Assembly (NCBI GenBank): GCA_009668925.1
Contig: SBEK01000025.1
Location: 1-29,120 of the forward strand
DNA: 29,120 nt
From: Deltaproteobacteria bacterium
GTDB lineage: Bacteria; Desulfobacterota; Syntrophia; Syntrophales; Smithellaceae
Direction: 5' to 3'
The stretch's first letter is position 1; each line of letters starts with the position of its first letter. Shown here in pieces: positions 1-9,067 of this stretch. The notes beneath the pieces were generated by a model. The model saw only the letters and a program-made list of their open reading frames with translations, had not been told where the DNA came from and ran no database searches. Position numbers and translations under genes: made by a program.

Positions 1-160
1 GAAAAACAAAACAGTGTACGGTTTTTCCGCACAAGATTTCTTCTCAAAAATTGCATATGAATTTTTATAAATGAATTCTCTTAATTATGGCTTGAAGACC
101 AGGGTAGATTTTGCTAAGAAAGCACAACTTGTAAATTACGACTTCAGGATAAGAAGATTC

Positions 161-1456
161 ATGGCATTTAGATTTATCTATATTGTTATCCTTGCAATTT
201 CACTTCTAGCATTTTTTCCTCCGTCCAACGTTCATTCCACCAATGGACAATACCTTGAAAAAATACCGGATTCTATTGTCTCCATCTCGTCGGGCTACGT
301 GATCGCCGTAGATAAAAAAACTCAAAAGCTTTACGTATTCCAGAAGAATGGCGGCTTTGCAAAAGTTTTTGAGGCCAATTGCTCCACCGGCAAGAATCAA
401 GGCGGTAAACAAATCTCCGGAGATGCCAAGACTCCTCATGGGATATTTTTTGCTACAAAAACCGTCTATAACCCCGGCCCCCCCGAAACATATGGGACGC
501 TGGCATTTCCGCTCGACTATCCGACGCTTTCAGATAAGAAGGCCGGACGAAATGGAACAAATATTTGGATTCACGGCACTGTCAAACCCCTTACGCCGTT
601 TCAGTCGAGTGGCTGTGTCGTCCTCGCCGACAAGGATATCCATGAGCTTGTCAAGTATATTCAAGTCAATAAAACTCCTGTTATTATCGCTGAGACAATT
701 ACATGGGTTCCTCAAAACAAGACATCGCCTTTGAAGCCGGAGCTGGAAAAGGTCCTGTCGCTATGGATGAAATCCTACCTGGCCGGAGATCTCAAAACCA
801 TTGATGCCTTGTATCTGGATCATACGCGCATTAAGGGAAAAAAAAGAGAATCCCTCGCTGCCAAGATGTCCTCGCTTAGAAACGTGAATCAGCACTTTTT
901 ATTCGATCCCCGAGACATTTCAATTTTACAGTTGAATCAAAATGCCGTCATCCTCTTTGATCAGATTACCGGCGTCAACAAAGACAATTCTTTTGAAGGA
1001 TCCTTCACTAGACTTACCTTGGAAAAGATCAACAATAAGTGGCTGATCATCGATGACGTAGACACATTGGCGGCCGCCTCCAAGGCCGAAAAGCCCGCCG
1101 TCTCCGAGCCGGACCCGGCCTCGTCCAATGAGGCTGTTCAAACTTTGATAACGAAATGGATTGACGGCTGGAAGTCCGGTAATATGGCGGTCTATCGATC
1201 CTGCTATGCGCCTGATTTTCGCTCTCAAGGCATGAACCTGAAGGAGTGGGTCAATCATAAGATTGAAGTTCGCACTCACAGCAAGAATATCAATATTCGC
1301 ATCGACAACCTGAAGATAACCGAAAGCAGCAATCGGTTGACGGCGACATTCACGCAGTATTACAGTTCTAATTTACTGAAAAGCAAGGGCCGTAAGAAAT
1401 TGGATATGAAAAAAATTAACGGTAAATGGAAAATTTACCAGGAAACGATGCAATAG
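161..1456 (+). CDS. Secreted L,D-transpeptidase (YkuD fold) with two NTF2-like domains
   Basis: Probable periplasmic peptidoglycan-modifying protein. Numbered from the ATG at 161, residues 1-26 are a hydrophobic signal sequence or anchor. Residues about 45-180 are a YkuD-type L,D-transpeptidase domain with an HG pair at 138-139 and the catalytic-cysteine segment S149-S150-G151-C152. The usual motif is SHGC, so the second histidine is replaced by serine, as in some YafK-like members. Two NTF2/SnoaL-like domains follow, at about 193-307 and 323-431, each ending in a strand of the type 'NNKWLIID' or 'NGKWKIYQ'. An in-frame ATG at 71 would add 30 residues ahead of the signal sequence, but it lacks a ribosome binding site. 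The ATG at 161 has AGGA at 146-149. The gene stands alone on the plus strand. L,D-transpeptidases form 3-3 crosslinks or attach proteins to peptidoglycan; which applies here cannot be seen. The fold assignment is firm, the substrate unknown. Confidence 0.8.
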   Translation: MAFRFIYIVILAISLLAFFPPSNVHSTNGQYLEKIPDSIVSISSGYVIAVDKKTQKLYVFQKNGGFAKVFEANCSTGKNQGGKQISGDAKTPHGIFFATKTVYNPGPPETYGTLAFPLDYPTLSDKKAGRNGTNIWIHGTVKPLTPFQSSGCVVLADKDIHELVKYIQVNKTPVIIAETITWVPQNKTSPLKPELEKVLSLWMKSYLAGDLKTIDALYLDHTRIKGKKRESLAAKMSSLRNVNQHFLFDPRDISILQLNQNAVILFDQITGVNKDNSFEGSFTRLTLEKINNKWLIIDDVDTLAAASKAEKPAVSEPDPASSNEAVQTLITKWIDGWKSGNMAVYRSCYAPDFRSQGMNLKEWVNHKIEVRTHSKNINIRIDNLKITESSNRLTATFTQYYSSNLLKSKGRKKLDMKKINGKWKIYQETMQ

Positions 1457-1853
1457 CGGCTCCCGAAGTTCGCACACCTTTTCATCGGGGCTCGCGGCCG
1501 ATACCCATCGCCGGGAATCCTTCCTGGCACTATGGTGTCAATTCCAACGGTCGGGATTGTAAACTAAGTTTGTAAATGGAAAATCATCGTATTGCGGCCG
1601 GATCGAAACAATCCGTGTCCATCATCCTTTGAAAAATCAGCAAAGTCCGGTTCGCCGGAATCAGTGATCCTTCTTTCACGTCTTTCCGGAACAACACCAT
1701 CAGGTGATAGCACCAGATCAATGGAATCGCTCTTACTTGAAAAGAACCGCAGCGGGCAGATGAATACTGGAAAAAATTCGAGATGAATCAATGGGACTGT
1801 TCAGAAAAGATCACTCGGCGTCCGACTGAAATGCTTACTGCGCCGTTAGGAAT
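1457..1853. other. Intergenic stretch without a recognisable gene
   Basis: About 400 bp between the transpeptidase gene and the tRNA terminator. Short open frames exist on both strands (for example 64 and 75 codons around 1564-1791) but they mirror each other, match no family I know and have no convincing ribosome binding site. I see no terminator, tRNA or repeat here. The 13-mer GTAAATGGAAAAT occurs at the 3' end of the transpeptidase gene and again near 1564, probably by chance. Confidence 0.5.
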
Positions 1854-1887
1854 AAAAAAAGGAGTCTCTTTCATAAAGTAAACTCCT
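1854..1887 (-). terminator. Intrinsic terminator of the tRNA unit
   Basis: On the minus strand, AGGAGT and ACTCCT form a 6-bp stem (1882-1887 with 1860-1865), extended by an inner CTTT/AAAG pairing. A run of seven T (complement of 1854-1860) follows. It lies about 10 nt after the CCA end of tRNA-Cys, as expected for the end of the Gly-Cys tRNA transcript. Confidence 0.75.
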
Positions 1888-1896
1888 GAATTAAAG

Positions 1897-1972
1897 TGGA
1901 GGCGGCATCCGGATTTGAACCGGAGAATAACGGTTTTGCAGACCGCTGCCTTAGCCACTTGGCTATGCCGCC
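1897..1972 (-). tRNA. tRNA-Cys (anticodon GCA)
   Basis: The minus strand folds into a standard cloverleaf. The acceptor stem is GGCGGCA (1972-1966) with TGCCGCC (1907-1901). The anticodon loop is CTGCAAA, giving anticodon GCA, flanked by a GCGGT/ACCGT stem. The T loop carries GTTCGAATC. The discriminator base is U (complement of 1900), as expected for tRNA-Cys, and the CCA tail is encoded (1899-1897). It is the second gene of a two-tRNA unit, 11 nt after tRNA-Gly. Confidence 0.96.
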
Positions 1973-1983
1973 ACAAAAAAAAA

Positions 1984-2058
1984 TGGAGCGGGCGAACGGA
2001 TTTGAACCGTCGACGTCTACCTTGGCAAGGTAGCACTCTACCACTGAGTTACGCCCGC
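1984..2058 (-). tRNA. tRNA-Gly (anticodon GCC)
   Basis: The acceptor stem is GCGGGCG (2058-2052) with CGCCCGC (1994-1988). The anticodon loop is TTGCCAA within a CTACC/GGTAG stem, giving anticodon GCC for glycine. The T arm carries GTTCAAATC. The discriminator is U and the CCA end is encoded (1986-1984). It is the first gene after the promoter at 2078-2105 and is followed by tRNA-Cys. Confidence 0.96.
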
Positions 2059-2077
2059 TCACTTAAGAACGCGGGTG

Positions 2078-2105
2078 AATATAACAAATAGGCTCATCTT
2101 GTCAA
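2078..2105 (-). promoter_or_regulatory. Sigma-70 promoter of the tRNA Gly-Cys unit
   Basis: On the minus strand a consensus -35 box TTGACA (2105-2100) is separated by 16 nt from a -10 box TATATT (2083-2078). This places the transcription start roughly 10-15 nt upstream of the mature 5' end of tRNA-Gly. Confidence 0.8.
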
Positions 2106-2177
2106 TAAAAAAATGACGAAATTCTGGCGAATCTTTTTTGATCCATGCAGTATGTGAAATTTCAAAATCATGAGATC

Positions 2178-2738
2178 TCAAAGCTTGCCGGCTCCCTGGT
2201 AGAACTTGACAAAATAATCCAGGCCCGAATAAATCGTTAACAAGAAGGCTACGTAAAGAATGACCGTCCCCACAAAATGGGCGTCAAAACCCAGAAAAGG
2301 GTAATGAATCATGAGAGCGGTTACGGCGAATATTTGCGCAAGTGTCTTCTGTTTCCCAAGAATACTCGCCTGAATGTATATCCCCTCTGAAGAAGCGATA
2401 CTGCGAATCCCGTCGACAATCAAATCCCGCATAATAATGATCACGACAATCCAGGCGTCTATCCGGCCGATAGGGATCATCAGGATCATCGCCGTATTAA
2501 CGATCAATTTATCAGCCAGGGGATCCAGAAACTTGCCCATGGTCGTGATCATATTGCATTTGCGCGCAAAATAACCATCCAGAAAATCCGTAATGGCCGC
2601 CAGAACAAACAAGACGGCAAGCACCCGGGACCAGAAAGGTCCGGGCGACGCCAGCAAGAAAAAAAGAAAGGGCACCACGCTGATTCTCGCCAGAGTTATC
2701 GAATTGGGAAGGTTAAATATCTCACTCTTATCGTTCAT
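2178..2738 (-). CDS. pgsA: CDP-diacylglycerol--glycerol-3-phosphate 3-phosphatidyltransferase
   Basis: Integral membrane enzyme that joins CDP-diacylglycerol and glycerol-3-phosphate to give phosphatidylglycerol phosphate, the committed step to phosphatidylglycerol and cardiolipin. The 186-residue length is typical. The full CDP-alcohol phosphatidyltransferase motif is present: D51, D54-G55, A58-R59, G68, D72 and D76 (DG-x2-AR-x8-G-x3-D-x3-D). Several hydrophobic segments follow (about 14-31, 37-50, 80-103, 127-168). The N-terminus NLPNSITLARI is characteristic of PgsA. It is the last protein gene of the long minus-strand run, about 45 bp after the transaldolase. I see no clear terminator between it and the tRNA promoter. 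Phosphatidylserine synthase shares the motif, but the length and N-terminus favour PgsA. Confidence 0.92.
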   Translation of the reverse strand: MNDKSEIFNLPNSITLARISVVPFLFFLLASPGPFWSRVLAVLFVLAAITDFLDGYFARKCNMITTMGKFLDPLADKLIVNTAMILMIPIGRIDAWIVVIIIMRDLIVDGIRSIASSEGIYIQASILGKQKTLAQIFAVTALMIHYPFLGFDAHFVGTVILYVAFLLTIYSGLDYFVKFYQGAGKL

Positions 2739-2784
2739 GCGTAAACGGCCGGTTCCTTATTGTCAATTCACCATGGAAACATTT

Positions 2785-3432
2785 TTACTTTTTGGGAACT
2801 TTCTTCCAGTCTTCAAGAAACGAAGCAATACCTTTGTCTGTAAGAGGATGGTGAGCCAGCTGAGCAATGACTTTAAAAGGAATCGTTGCAATATCGGCGC
2901 CCATTAAGGCTGCGTCCAGGACATGCCTGGGATGTCGGATACTCGCGACAATCACTTCCGTTTCATATTCGTAGTTATCATAAATATCGAGAATTTGCCG
3001 AGTCAGTTCCATGCCGTCGTGAGAGATGTCGTCCAGACGCCCGACAAACGGACTGACGTAGGCGGCACCGGCTTTCGCGGCCATCAGAGCCTGGAGGGGT
3101 GAGAATATCAGTGTCTGATTGACCTCAATTCCTTCCTCGGCAAACATTTTCGTCGCCTTGAGCCCTTCCGTGGTCATCGGAATTTTGATCACCACCTGCT
3201 CGCCCAGGCGCGCCAGTTTTTTGCCCTCGGAAAACATGCCTTTCGCCTCCAGACTGATCACTTCCAGACTGACCGGTCCCTCGACAATTTCCAGAATTTC
3301 TTTGACGACCGAATCAAAATCTCTTTTTTCTTTGGCGACAAGAGAAGGATTCGTCGTCACACCGTCTACCATCCCCAGAGCCAGACCTTCCTTGATCTCC
3401 GCGATATTCGCGGTATCGATGAAAAACTTCAT
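2785..3432 (-). CDS. tal: Transaldolase / fructose-6-phosphate aldolase family protein
   Basis: Class I aldolase of the small TalC/MipB transaldolase subfamily (215 residues, against about 320 for the large TalA/B type). It probably moves a dihydroxyacetone unit between sugar phosphates in the non-oxidative pentose phosphate pathway. The N-terminus [13 protein letters not shown] and the block [10 protein letters not shown] (about 23-32) are hallmarks. The Schiff-base lysine is K83 in VIKIPMT, and NQTLIFS (about 105-111) and YVSPFVGR (about 125-132) complete the active-site strands. A strong ribosome binding site (AAGGGGG) sits about 4 nt before the ATG. Whether it is a true transaldolase or a fructose-6-phosphate aldolase cannot be decided by eye; most members with this N-terminus act as transaldolases. 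It lies 18 bp after the small YHS-type gene. Confidence 0.92.
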   Translation of the reverse strand: MKFFIDTANIAEIKEGLALGMVDGVTTNPSLVAKEKRDFDSVVKEILEIVEGPVSLEVISLEAKGMFSEGKKLARLGEQVVIKIPMTTEGLKATKMFAEEGIEVNQTLIFSPLQALMAAKAGAAYVSPFVGRLDDISHDGMELTRQILDIYDNYEYETEVIVASIRHPRHVLDAALMGADIATIPFKVIAQLAHHPLTDKGIASFLEDWKKVPKK

Positions 3433-3450
3433 ATTTCCCCCTTGCTTCTA

Positions 3451-3714
3451 TTATTTTCTTTCCGACAGGTATTTTTCGCAGCATTCCCGGCTGCAGAAAT
3501 ACTGCTCGCGACCTTCTATTTCTTTGGTATACGCCTGACTCTTGGCAATGTAGGTCTCGCAAAACGGATCCTGCACGAGATCCTCTCCTTTGGGCGGTGC
3601 GGAATCACCCCGATAGCGTTCTGCATCCCCGGATTTAACCCGTCGAAGCGACGTCACCACCTTATACCCCACATAGATCAGGATGAGAAAAATCAGAACT
3701 TTAACAATATTCAT
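3451..3714 (-). CDS. Small membrane-anchored YHS/TRASH-like protein
   Basis: An 87-residue protein with one N-terminal transmembrane segment (about 3-20), a basic stretch (TSLRR) predicting a cytoplasmic C-terminus, and a C-terminal Cys-containing module. The module reads DPFC (C52), then YFCSRECCEKYL (C74, C78, C79), which resembles YHS/TRASH-type metal-binding domains and the PP0621-like small proteins. This suggests metal binding at the inner face of the membrane, but no function is established. It lies between folK and the transaldolase gene with short gaps on both sides, so it is probably cotranscribed. A possible ribosome binding site (AAAGGA) is about 13 nt before the ATG, which is rather far. 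It is small, but the family resemblance makes it a real gene. Confidence 0.75.
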   Translation of the reverse strand: MNIVKVLIFLILIYVGYKVVTSLRRVKSGDAERYRGDSAPPKGEDLVQDPFCETYIAKSQAYTKEIEGREQYFCSRECCEKYLSERK

Positions 3715-3731
3715 ATCTGTCTTTGTTTCCT

Positions 3732-4262
3732 TTATCTGTCAAGCCTCTCGACAATTTTTTGATCATGCAGTCGATCTTTCAGTCCGCGCATCGAAACACC
3801 GAATATCGGATGAATAACGTATGAAGCGATTTCGCATATCGGTTCCAGCACAAAAAGCCGTTTGTGCATCTGGGGATGAGGGACCGTCAAACCATCTTCA
3901 TCAATGATCTCCTGTCCGTATAGAAGAAGATCCAGATCAATGGTCCGCGGAGCGCCGGCGAACGATCGCACTCGTCCCATCTTGTTTTCGATATCCTGCA
4001 AAGACCTCAACACGTCCCGGGGAGAAAGCGTTGTCCGGACTTCCGCCACGGCATTGATGAACCAGTGCTGGTTTTCAAGTATTACACGATCCTCCCCGAA
4101 ATACAAATCAGAGACGACAGGTTCCGTTTTATAAAAAGAGGAAATCCTTTCTCGGCTGATTCCGGGAAAGTCCTTTAACCTGCTGATCGCTTCCTTGCAC
4201 TGCAACAAAGGGTCACCGAGATTGGAACCGATGCCGATGTAGGCCAAAATACCTTCCAGCAT
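3732..4262 (-). CDS. folK: 2-amino-4-hydroxy-6-hydroxymethyldihydropteridine pyrophosphokinase
   Basis: Transfers pyrophosphate from ATP to 6-hydroxymethyl-7,8-dihydropterin in folate synthesis, the step before dihydropteroate synthase. Length 176 residues, close to the usual 160-180. Visible signatures are YIGIGSNLGD (8-17), the family pattern APRTIDLDLLLYG (104-116) with the magnesium-binding aspartates D109 and D111, and PHPQMHKRLFVLEPI (128-142). No other folate gene is in the window. The gene starts 9 bp after dapB ends; a GGGAG sits only 2 nt from the ATG. A TTG 15 nt further in, with GGAAGG before it, is an alternative start that would give MAYIGIGSNLGD. Confidence 0.94.
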   Translation of the reverse strand: MLEGILAYIGIGSNLGDPLLQCKEAISRLKDFPGISRERISSFYKTEPVVSDLYFGEDRVILENQHWFINAVAEVRTTLSPRDVLRSLQDIENKMGRVRSFAGAPRTIDLDLLLYGQEIIDEDGLTVPHPQMHKRLFVLEPICEIASYVIHPIFGVSMRGLKDRLHDQKIVERLDR

Positions 4263-4271
4263 AACTCCCGC

Positions 4272-5084
4272 TTATTTGACGCTCTTCAGCCCCAGGACAT
4301 CCTGCATATCGTACAATCCGTTTTTCTGATTCACGATCCACTGCGCCGCACGGATCGCGCCCTTGGCAAAATTATCACGGCTCTGCGCACGATGCGTAAA
4401 TTCCAGTCTTTCCCCGATTCCGCCAAACATGACCGTATGTTCGCCGACGATGTCGCCGGCCCGAATCGTTTGAATGCCGATTTCCCTCTTGGTTCGTTCC
4501 CCGATCAACCCCCGGCGGGTATAGACCGCTTCTTTTTTGATGTCCCGGCCCAATTTTTCGGCAATCACCTGAGCCATCTGCATCGCCGTACCACTGGGCG
4601 CGTCTTTCTTCAGGTGATGATGGGCTTCGATGATTTCGACGTCATAATCATCGTTGAGAATACCGGCGCAGTATTCCAACACTTTTAACATCACGTTGAC
4701 GCCGACACTCATGTTTGGAGAGAGAACGCATCGGGTTTTTTCCGCAAGCCGTCTCACTATTTTCATCTCCTCCGCCGTAAACCCCGTAGACCCGATCACA
4801 ATGCTGCAATTTTTTTCGCTGGCGATATTCAAATAATTCAGAGAAGCTTCATGGTTGGTGAAATCTATGACCACGTCCGCCTGGTCAATGCAATCCGCCA
4901 ACTTATCGCTGACCAGCGCGCCGGTCCTTCCGAGTCCCAGCGAATGACCGACATCCCTGCCGATGATTGGATGACCCGTCACTTCAATGGCTCCGACGAC
5001 TTTGATGTCCTCCATTCCTGCGGTCAGGCTGATAATCCGCCCCCCCATCTTTCCACCCGCTCCAGTGACAATAGCCTTAACCAT
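4272..5084 (-). CDS. dapB: 4-hydroxy-tetrahydrodipicolinate reductase
   Basis: NAD(P)H-dependent reduction of hydroxytetrahydrodipicolinate to tetrahydrodipicolinate in lysine and meso-diaminopimelate synthesis. The 270-residue length is normal. The Rossmann motif GAGGKMG is at 8-14. The DapB signature EAHHHLKKDAPSGTA is at 153-167 and contains the substrate-binding H155-H157, K159-K160 and the SGT loop. DFTNHEA (74-80) and GSTGF (98-102) are also typical. The ribosome binding site AAGGAG lies 8 nt before the ATG. It follows dapA by about 40 bp, so the first two steps of the branch are adjacent. No later step (dapD/E or dapL, dapF, lysA) is in the window. Confidence 0.96.
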   Translation of the reverse strand: MVKAIVTGAGGKMGGRIISLTAGMEDIKVVGAIEVTGHPIIGRDVGHSLGLGRTGALVSDKLADCIDQADVVIDFTNHEASLNYLNIASEKNCSIVIGSTGFTAEEMKIVRRLAEKTRCVLSPNMSVGVNVMLKVLEYCAGILNDDYDVEIIEAHHHLKKDAPSGTAMQMAQVIAEKLGRDIKKEAVYTRRGLIGERTKREIGIQTIRAGDIVGEHTVMFGGIGERLEFTHRAQSRDNFAKGAIRAAQWIVNQKNGLYDMQDVLGLKSVK

Positions 5085-5123
5085 AGCACCTGCTCCTTGG
5101 CTGATAAGTATTTTATAACCCGA

Positions 5124-5999
<876 letters not shown>

Positions 6000-6017
6000 G
6001 CAAATGCCTCCTGTTCT

Positions 6018-6458
6018 TTATTTAAAATCTATTTCCACAATTTGCGACTCGTCGCACACACCCGACACATCGCATATACCCAACCGGTAGTTATACGTTT
6101 TGCCTTTGTCTACCTGTGAATCGGTAAACACGAACTTTTCTTTGCCATTTCCGGAACGCATTGCGGAAACCTGCCCGATTCTTTCAAAGCTGCGCGGACA
6201 GTCCCTGCACGTATTTCCCGCGCTGCCCAGTTCACTTTTCTCGATATTAAAATGACTGATCCGTCCTTCGACATTTCGTATTTGCCACGCCAGCACAACG
6301 GCTTTTTCCTCTGCGGTTAAGTGCAATTGCGGATCGTATTTCGCTTTCGCGACCTCGGACGCCTGCGGAACCGGATTCGCCTTCAGGCCGCAGCCGACGG
6401 TGAGGAAAATCAAAACGAAATAAAGGATTCCCCTATTTCTTGCCCAGCCTTTTTTCAA
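6018..6458 (-). CDS. Small lipoprotein with LptM/YifL-like N-terminus
   Basis: Predicted lipoprotein of 146 residues if it starts at the TTG at 6458. This gives MKKGWARNRG followed by a hydrophobic core and the lipobox LTVGC, with the mature protein beginning CGLKANPVPQ. CGLKxxPxxP is the hallmark of LptM/YifL-type lipoproteins, which are often encoded just after argH or before lysA. The rest (about 45-146) looks like a beta-rich, fibronectin-III-like domain with cysteine pairs (CRDC, and a spaced pair near the C-terminus, CDVSGVC). The TTG start has AAAGGA about 9 nt upstream and lies inside the last 26 nt of argH. An ATG at 6518 would add 20 unrelated residues before the signal peptide and is less likely. 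Outer-membrane localisation and any role in LPS assembly are inference from the motif only. Confidence 0.7.
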   Translation of the reverse strand: MKKGWARNRGILYFVLIFLTVGCGLKANPVPQASEVAKAKYDPQLHLTAEEKAVVLAWQIRNVEGRISHFNIEKSELGSAGNTCRDCPRSFERIGQVSAMRSGNGKEKFVFTDSQVDKGKTYNYRLGICDVSGVCDESQIVEIDFK

Positions 6459-7821
6459 ATTCCTGAATCCTTTCTCTGACCGCCCTCGCGGCCGTGCCGC
6501 CGCGCTGACTACGGGCATTAACCGAATTTTCCAGGTTCAGCCGGGAGGCGATATCCGCTTTAAAGCCGGCGTAATATTTTTGAAAATCCTTCAGGTCAAG
6601 GTCCGCAAATGTCTTTTTGCTTTTCAGGCAATGCGCAACGATATGGCCGACAATTTCATGGGCCTGCCTAAACGGCAGGCCTTTTTTAACCAGATACTCT
6701 GCAATATCCGTTGCCGTGGAAAAACCGCCGCCGGCCGCCTGATACATCCGTGCCGCATTAAATTTCGTATGGGACAACATCTCCATGAAGATCGTGAGAC
6801 AGTCCTTCACCGTATCCACCGCATCGAACAGCGGCTCCTTGTCCTCCTGCAAATCGCGGTTATAGGTCATCGGAAGCCCTTTGAGCAAAGTCAGAATGGT
6901 GATCAAATCGCCATAGACGCGGGCCGTCTTGCCGCGAATCAGTTCCGCGATGTCGGGATTCTTCTTCTGCGGCATGATACTGCTCCCCGTTGTGTAGGCA
7001 TCCGAAATTTCCGCAAATCCGAATTCATCGGACGACCAGAGCACCAGGTCCTCGCAAAAACGGCTCAGGTGCATCATCGTCAGCGCCGCGGAAAAGATGA
7101 ATTCGGCAATGTAGTCTCGATCCGCTACCGTATCCATGCTGTTGGCACTGATGTCCGGAAAGTTCAAGAGTTCGGCGGTTCGCCGTCGGTTGATCGGCAA
7201 ACCGGTGCCAGCCAGCGCGGCGGCTCCCAACGGTAAAACGTCCAGTCTTCTTTTGCAATCAACGAGCCGGTGTTCATCTCGCGAAAACATTTCTGCAAAA
7301 GCCATCAGGTAATGCGCCAGCAACACCGGCTGCGCCTTTTGCATATGCGTATAGCCGGGCATGATCGTGGAGATCTCCCTGCCGGCAGACCGGGCCAGCA
7401 GTCTTTGCAGGCTTTTCAGCAATTGGATGATCCCATCCGCTTCCGCACGCAGGAACAGGCGGACATCCAGGGCAATCTGATCGTTGCGGCTCCGGGCCGT
7501 ATGAAGTTTGCCGCCGACGTCTCCCACGCGCCGGATTAATTCCTTTTCAATCGCCATGTGAATGTCTTCGTCCGCCGGATCGAACACAAAGACACCCTTT
7601 TCGATATCGGCAAGGATGCTTTTCAATCCCCGGATGATTACCGCCGCCTCTTTGCGTAAAATAATCCGCGATTCGGCCAGCATCTTCGCGTGGGCCATGG
7701 AGCCTTCGATATCATACCGGTAAAGCCGGGAATCGTAATGCAGAGAAGAGGTAAATTTCTCCACACTTCTGGCTGTGGCTTCTCCAAACCGCCCCGCCCA
7801 TGGTTTCAACGTGTTCGCCAT
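6433..7821 (-). CDS. argH: Argininosuccinate lyase
   Basis: Splits argininosuccinate into arginine and fumarate, the last step of arginine synthesis. It belongs to the fumarase/aspartase superfamily; 462 residues is standard. The three conserved regions are TARSRND (108-114), GYTHMQKAQPV (156-166, H159 as the acid/base partner) and the signature GSSIMPQKKNPD (279-290) with the catalytic serine loop. The ribosome binding site AAAGGG lies 5 nt before the ATG. The gene lies 19 bp after argG and its 3' end overlaps the start of the following lipoprotein gene, suggesting coupled translation. It completes the argB-D-F-G-H block. Confidence 0.97.
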   Translation of the reverse strand: MANTLKPWAGRFGEATARSVEKFTSSLHYDSRLYRYDIEGSMAHAKMLAESRIILRKEAAVIIRGLKSILADIEKGVFVFDPADEDIHMAIEKELIRRVGDVGGKLHTARSRNDQIALDVRLFLRAEADGIIQLLKSLQRLLARSAGREISTIMPGYTHMQKAQPVLLAHYLMAFAEMFSRDEHRLVDCKRRLDVLPLGAAALAGTGLPINRRRTAELLNFPDISANSMDTVADRDYIAEFIFSAALTMMHLSRFCEDLVLWSSDEFGFAEISDAYTTGSSIMPQKKNPDIAELIRGKTARVYGDLITILTLLKGLPMTYNRDLQEDKEPLFDAVDTVKDCLTIFMEMLSHTKFNAARMYQAAGGGFSTATDIAEYLVKKGLPFRQAHEIVGHIVAHCLKSKKTFADLDLKDFQKYYAGFKADIASRLNLENSVNARSQRGGTAARAVRERIQEFEKRLGKK

Positions 7822-7840
7822 GTGTGCCCTTTCCGTAAGT

Positions 7841-9055
7841 CTACTTTTTGTTCTTCATCATCTTCTGAATGCGCAGACGCAGACCGTTGAGCCGAATAAA
7901 ACCGATGGCGTCTTTCTGATTATAGACTTCGTCCTTTTCAAATGTGGCAAAAGCTTCACTGTAAAGCGAATAAGGCGATTTGCGCCCGACAACAACACAA
8001 TTGCCTTTGTATAGTTTGATCCTTGCCGTGCCCGTCACATTTTCCTGCGTTGCATCGATGTATGTCTGAAGCGTCTGCATTTCCGGGGCATACCAAAACC
8101 CATTATAGGCGAGCTGTGCGTATTTGGGAATCAGCGAGTCCCTCATGAACATGACTTCGCGGTCCATCGTAATGGATTCGACGGCGCGATGGGCCGCCCA
8201 CAAAACCGTTCCTCCGGGCGTTTCGTATACGCCTCGGGACTTCATGCCGACGAAACGGTTTTCAACCATATCCACCCGGCCGATGCCGTTTTTCCCGGCC
8301 AGAATATTGATATGGTCCATCAGCGCGGCGGGTGACATTTTTTTACCGTCGATGGCCACGGGATTTCCTTTGACAAAATCGATTTCCACGTACGTCGGTT
8401 TGTTCGGAGCCTTCTCCGGAGAATCCGTCAGCACAAATATATCTTCCGGCGGCTCCGCCCAGGTGTCTTCCAAAATGCCGCCTTCATGGGAGATGTGCAG
8501 CAGGTTGCGGTCGGAACTGTAGGGCTTTTTCTTCGTCAGCGGAACCGGAATTTTATATTTTTTGGCGTAATCAAACATGGATTCCCGGGAATTGAAGATC
8601 CAGTTGTCGTCCTTCCAGGCAGCAATGATGTTGATTCCGGGATTGAGCGCAATATACGTCAGTTCAAACCGCACCTGATCGTTTCCCTTGCCCGTCGCGC
8701 CGTGGCACACGGAATCCGCCTTTTCCTTTCTGGCGATTTCGATTTGTCTCTTGGCAATGAGCGGTCTCGCGAGAGACGTGCCCAGGAGATAGGTGCCCTC
8801 GTAAATGGCATTGGCGCGCAGAGCGGGGAATACAAAATCACGGGCGAATTCTTCCCGGAGATCGTCAATATATATCTTGCTTGCGCCGCTGTTGAGGGCT
8901 TTTTCTTTTAACCCCGTTAATTCTTCTTTCTGGCCCACATCCGCCGCAAAACAAATCACTTCACACCCGTAAGTTTCAATCAGCCAGCGGACGATAACGG
9001 ACGTATCCAAACCTCCGGAATACGCCAACACAACTTTTTTGATTTTCTTTGACAC
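7841..9055 (-). CDS. argG: Argininosuccinate synthase
   Basis: ATP-dependent condensation of citrulline and aspartate to argininosuccinate. The 404-residue length is typical of the bacterial short type. The N-terminal PP-loop nucleotide-binding motif AYSGGLDTS is at 11-19. Other conserved segments are [10 protein letters not shown] (substrate-binding region), [15 protein letters not shown] and [10 protein letters not shown]. The start is a GTG, supported by AGGAGG 8 nt upstream. The gene lies 12 bp after argF. The protein acts in the cytoplasm as a tetramer in characterised homologues. Confidence 0.97.
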   Translation of the reverse strand: MSKKIKKVVLAYSGGLDTSVIVRWLIETYGCEVICFAADVGQKEELTGLKEKALNSGASKIYIDDLREEFARDFVFPALRANAIYEGTYLLGTSLARPLIAKRQIEIARKEKADSVCHGATGKGNDQVRFELTYIALNPGINIIAAWKDDNWIFNSRESMFDYAKKYKIPVPLTKKKPYSSDRNLLHISHEGGILEDTWAEPPEDIFVLTDSPEKAPNKPTYVEIDFVKGNPVAIDGKKMSPAALMDHINILAGKNGIGRVDMVENRFVGMKSRGVYETPGGTVLWAAHRAVESITMDREVMFMRDSLIPKYAQLAYNGFWYAPEMQTLQTYIDATQENVTGTARIKLYKGNCVVVGRKSPYSLYSEAFATFEKDEVYNQKDAIGFIRLNGLRLRIQKMMKNKK

Positions 9056-9067
9056 GATACTTTCCTC

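Noticed and set aside
1564..1791. Short open frames on both strands (64 and 75 codons) in the gap after the transpeptidase gene
   Set aside because: They overlap each other in antisense, match no family, and lack convincing initiation signals.
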